50,646 nucleotides of DNA from CAYXEN01 sp964464035. Lineage in GTDB: Bacteria; Krumholzibacteriota; Krumholzibacteriia; WVZY01. Below, piece after piece: positions 48,057-50,646 of the stretch. Under the pieces are notes generated by a model, which ran no database searches, was not told the DNA's origin, and was given only the letters and a program-made list of their open reading frames with translations. Within the stretch, counting starts at the first letter, position 1, and every line of letters starts with the position of its first letter. The stretch is taken from the NCBI GenBank assembly GCA_964464035.1, contig CAYXEN010000014.1, positions 1-50,646 on the forward strand, read 5' to 3'. A program made the translations under genes and the position numbers.

Positions 48057-48144
48057 TTTGAACAGAGCTCCCTTGGGGTTCAATAGTCTTTTTCGGCAAC
48101 AATACGCCCCGCCGTTTGCCTTATCCGGACAAGCACCTGTTATC

Positions 48145-48159
48145 TATGCAATTTGCATA
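48145..48159. repeat. Palindrome in the smg-topA leader
   Basis: TATGCAA-T-TTGCATA is a perfect 7-base inverted repeat around one base. It begins about 14 bases downstream of the predicted start of the smg promoter, a place where a repressor could block elongation. No protein partner can be named. Confidence 0.4.
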
Positions 48160-48179
48160 CACAGCGCGGCAGGGTGAGT

Positions 48180-48209
48180 AAAATAAACTTCGCGGGTCTC
48201 CCTTGGCAA
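48180..48209 (-). promoter_or_regulatory. Candidate sigma-70 promoter for smg-topA-trmFO
   Basis: The -35 box TTGCCA (48204-48209), 18-base spacer and -10 box TATTTT (48180-48185). It lies in the 229-base gap between secA and smg. Downstream of the secA stop an imperfect stem followed by GCTTTTT may act as its terminator, but the pairing is too poor to call. Confidence 0.5.
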
Positions 48210-48285
48210 CTGTAATTTTGGGGGGGATCCGAGGCCGAAGCCCGAAAAAGCAACGTAACCAGTGGTAATTACGTCAATTAGCCTA

Positions 48286-50646
<2,361 letters not shown>

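Noticed and set aside
48210..48285. Terminator after secA
   Set aside because: The stem around the sequence GTAATTACC-ACT-GGTTAC is interrupted and the T run is offset; the pairing is too weak to list.

Overview
The window is a dense block of bacterial chromosome with 44 protein-coding genes (two cut by the window edges) and four tRNA genes. Every gene except rpsT lies on the minus strand, so read transcription from high to low coordinates. By eye the DNA is moderately GC-rich, starts are ATG/GTG/TTG with GGAGG-type ribosome sites, and many neighbours overlap by 4, 8 or 11 bases. Nothing looks mobile: no insertion sequence, prophage or CRISPR array was seen.

The organism appears to be a Gram-negative, outer-membrane bacterium. 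Evidence is the LapA/LapB pair, a lipid A-type acyltransferase, lipoproteins and an Omp85-like barrel. A lipoprotein with the GGPEDKIPP signature and a peptidase/propeller/barrel fusion point towards the FCB superphylum or a nearby candidate phylum (Krumholzibacteriota, Eisenbacteria or Latescibacterota type). That placement is inference. The gene order mixes neighbourhoods known from Proteobacteria (surE-pcm-sigma factor, cmk-rpsA-lapA-lapB, mutL-miaA, smg-topA) with ones known from Firmicutes (topA-trmFO-xerC-hslV-hslU, DUF512-der-plsY-gpsA, scpA-scpB-rluB-cmk).

Layout in transcription order, from the right edge: secA (cut); smg-topA-trmFO, then xerC-hslV-hslU-argF-Ig lipoprotein-dapF-dapA-dapB-peptidase/barrel fusion-proS, a nearly gapless run of about 16 kb joining DNA topology, proteolysis, arginine and lysine/diaminopimelate synthesis and an envelope protein. 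The lone plus-strand rpsT, with its own promoter and terminator, separates this from xerD. Next come trpS-scpA-scpB-rluB-hisC-cmk/plsC fusion, then rpsA with its own promoter and terminator, then lapA-lapB-TPR/SPOR protein-mutS, a three-GAF sensor protein, and mutL-miaA. A tRNA-Gly follows, then TPR/SLH lipoprotein-DUF512-der-plsY-gpsA-merR, a tRNA-Pro, lipid acyltransferase-GT2-surE-pcm-small export protein, a second tRNA-Pro, a sigma-70 factor coupled to apt, a tRNA-Arg and a DUF72 gene cut by the left edge.

Most genes are core housekeeping. The most unusual items are the metallopeptidase/propeller/outer-membrane-barrel fusion (33635-36433), the cysteine-bearing insertion in SecA, the Rossmann/GAF/degenerate GGDEF protein, the Cmk-PlsC fusion, and a hairpin that covers the ribosome binding site of xerD. 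Candidate sigma-70 promoters were read by eye for all four tRNAs and six protein operons.
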